From Agromyces luteolus (GTDB lineage Bacteria; Actinomycetota; Actinomycetes; Actinomycetales; Microbacteriaceae): 64,000 nucleotides of DNA. The position numbers were made by a program, and so were the translations under genes. Below are positions 63,009 to 64,000 of this stretch, in pieces; position 1 is the first letter of the stretch, and every line of letters begins with the position of its first letter. The stretch is from positions 1 to 64,000 of the forward strand of contig NZ_WODA01000007.1 in assembly GCF_009729855.1 (NCBI RefSeq), written 5' to 3'. The notes below the pieces were generated by a model that was not told where the DNA came from, made no database searches, and saw only the letters and a list, made by a program, of their open reading frames with translations.

Positions 63009-64000
63009 GTGCGCAGCGTCATCATCCTCGGGTCCACCGGTTCCATCGGCACGCAGGCGCTCGACGTCATCCGTGCGAACCCGCGCCGCTTCGACGTGGT
63101 CGGCCTCGCCGTCGGGTCGAACCGCGCCGAACTCGAGCGGCAGGCGGAGGAGTTCGGCGTCGAGCACACCGCGGTCGGCATCGACGAGGCCGTGCAGCTC
63201 GTGCGGAGCGTCGACGCCGACGTCGTGCTGAACGGCATCACGGGCTCGGTCGGGCTCGGGCCGACGCTCGCCACGCTCGAGCGCGGCATGACCCTGGCGC
63301 TCGCGAACAAGGAGTCGCTCATCGTCGGCGGCGACCTGGTGACGCGGCTCGCCGCACCGGGGCAGATCGTGCCGGTGGACTCCGAGCATTCGGCCATCGC
63401 GCAGGCGCTGCGCTCCGGCACGCACGACGAGGTCCGCCGGCTCGTGCTCACCGCGTCGGGCGGGCCGTTCCGCGGCCGGCGTCGCGAGGAGCTCGCCGAC
63501 GTCACGCCGGCGGAGGCCCTCGCGCACCCCACCTGGGACATGGGGCTCGTGGTCACCACGAACTCCGCGACCCTCGTGAACAAGGGCCTCGAGGTCATCG
63601 AGGCGCACCTGCTCTTCGCCGTCGACTACGACCGCATCGACGTCGTCGTGCACCCGCAGTCGATCGTGCACTCCATGGTCGAGTTCGTCGACGGCTCGAC
63701 GATCGCGCAGGCGTCGCCGCCCGACATGCGCCTCCCCATCTCGCTCGGCCTCGACTGGCCGAACCGCGTCGCCGCGGCCGGGAAGCCGCTCGACTGGACG
63801 AGCGCGCAGCAGTGGAGCTTCGAACCGCTCGACGAGAGCGCCTTCCCGGCGGTGAGGCTCGCCAAGCAGGTGGGCCGGGCCGGCGGCGAGTACCCCGCCG
63901 TGTTCAACGCCGCGAACGAGCAGGCCGTCGCGGCGTTCCACGCGGGCCGCATCGGGTTCACCGAGATCGTCGACACCGTGAAGGCGGTCGTCGACGCGCA
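63009..64000 (+). CDS. dxr: 1-deoxy-D-xylulose 5-phosphate reductoisomerase, 3' end cut by window
   Basis: Second enzyme of the non-mevalonate isoprenoid pathway; it rearranges and reduces deoxyxylulose phosphate to methylerythritol phosphate with NADPH. The visible part (about 330 of an expected 360-390 residues) shows the NADPH loop [16 protein letters not shown] (6-21), NKESLIVGG, the metal-binding PVDSEHSAI and [10 protein letters not shown], the catalytic HPTWDMG and [13 protein letters not shown]. The reading frame is open to the window edge. The GTG start is supported by the leaderless-type promoter. Confidence 0.95.
   Translation, partial: MRSVIILGSTGSIGTQALDVIRANPRRFDVVGLAVGSNRAELERQAEEFGVEHTAVGIDEAVQLVRSVDADVVLNGITGSVGLGPTLATLERGMTLALANKESLIVGGDLVTRLAAPGQIVPVDSEHSAIAQALRSGTHDEVRRLVLTASGGPFRGRRREELADVTPAEALAHPTWDMGLVVTTNSATLVNKGLEVIEAHLLFAVDYDRIDVVVHPQSIVHSMVEFVDGSTIAQASPPDMRLPISLGLDWPNRVAAAGKPLDWTSAQQWSFEPLDESAFPAVRLAKQVGRAGGEYPAVFNAANEQAVAAFHAGRIGFTEIVDTVKAVVDA

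Overview
The window is a contiguous stretch of a high-GC actinobacterial chromosome, most likely from the family Microbacteriaceae. The evidence is very high GC with strong GAC/GCC codon preference, many GTG starts, 4-nt ATGA/GTGA overlaps, promoters with TANNNT -10 boxes placed for leaderless mRNAs, and the order argS / lysA-hom-thrC-thrB / rho-prfA / prmC / sua5-wecA-atpI / atpBEFHAGDC. No rRNA gene, phage, insertion sequence or CRISPR array was seen. Apart from dxr, which runs off the right edge, all genes look intact.

Region 1 (1-12342): tRNA-Arg(CCG) beside argS, a DUF2993 protein, the lysA-hom-thrC-thrB aspartate-family amino acid operon, rho with a long leader and long disordered insert, prfA and a GNAT acetyltransferase. 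Region 2 (12343-20391): a convergent cysK-cysE pair, prmC, a TetR-regulated DrrAB-type exporter with a clear inverted-repeat operator, then sua5-wecA-atpI closed by a strong hairpin terminator. Region 3 (20392-29044): the full F1Fo ATP synthase operon with its own promoter, followed by a small P-loop kinase and yaaA. Region 4 (29045-35302): tag-ogt alkylation repair, a DUF4192 protein, and putrescine/GABA degradation genes (class III aminotransferase, Lrp/AsnC regulator, aldehyde dehydrogenase).

Region 5 (35332-53035) is the most interesting. It is a 17.7-kb block coding for an FHA protein, PP2C phosphatase, transmembrane Ser/Thr kinase, a 1954-residue N-terminally anchored protein with about 11 Ig-like plus 3 or more Fn3-like repeats of about 98 residues, MoxR ATPase, DUF58 protein, a transglutaminase-like membrane protein that has lost its Cys and His, a zinc-ribbon/FHA protein and an EccC-like FtsK/SpoIIIE ATPase. 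No WXG100 substrate or other type VII component is next to it. I infer a phosphothreonine-controlled envelope assembly or export machine built around the giant repeat protein.

Region 6 (53036-59894) resumes polyamine metabolism: potDABC uptake, then convergent gabT-asparaginase. Block 5 therefore separates the two halves of a putrescine to GABA to succinate-semialdehyde locus. Region 7 (59998-64000) holds an OsmC protein, a lytic-transglycosylase-like lipoprotein, a PlsC acyltransferase, a degenerate phosphopantetheinyl-transferase-like protein and the start of dxr.

A short word, GGATGCCG and its complement, recurs across the whole window, twice as a perfect palindrome, and is not explained by any gene.
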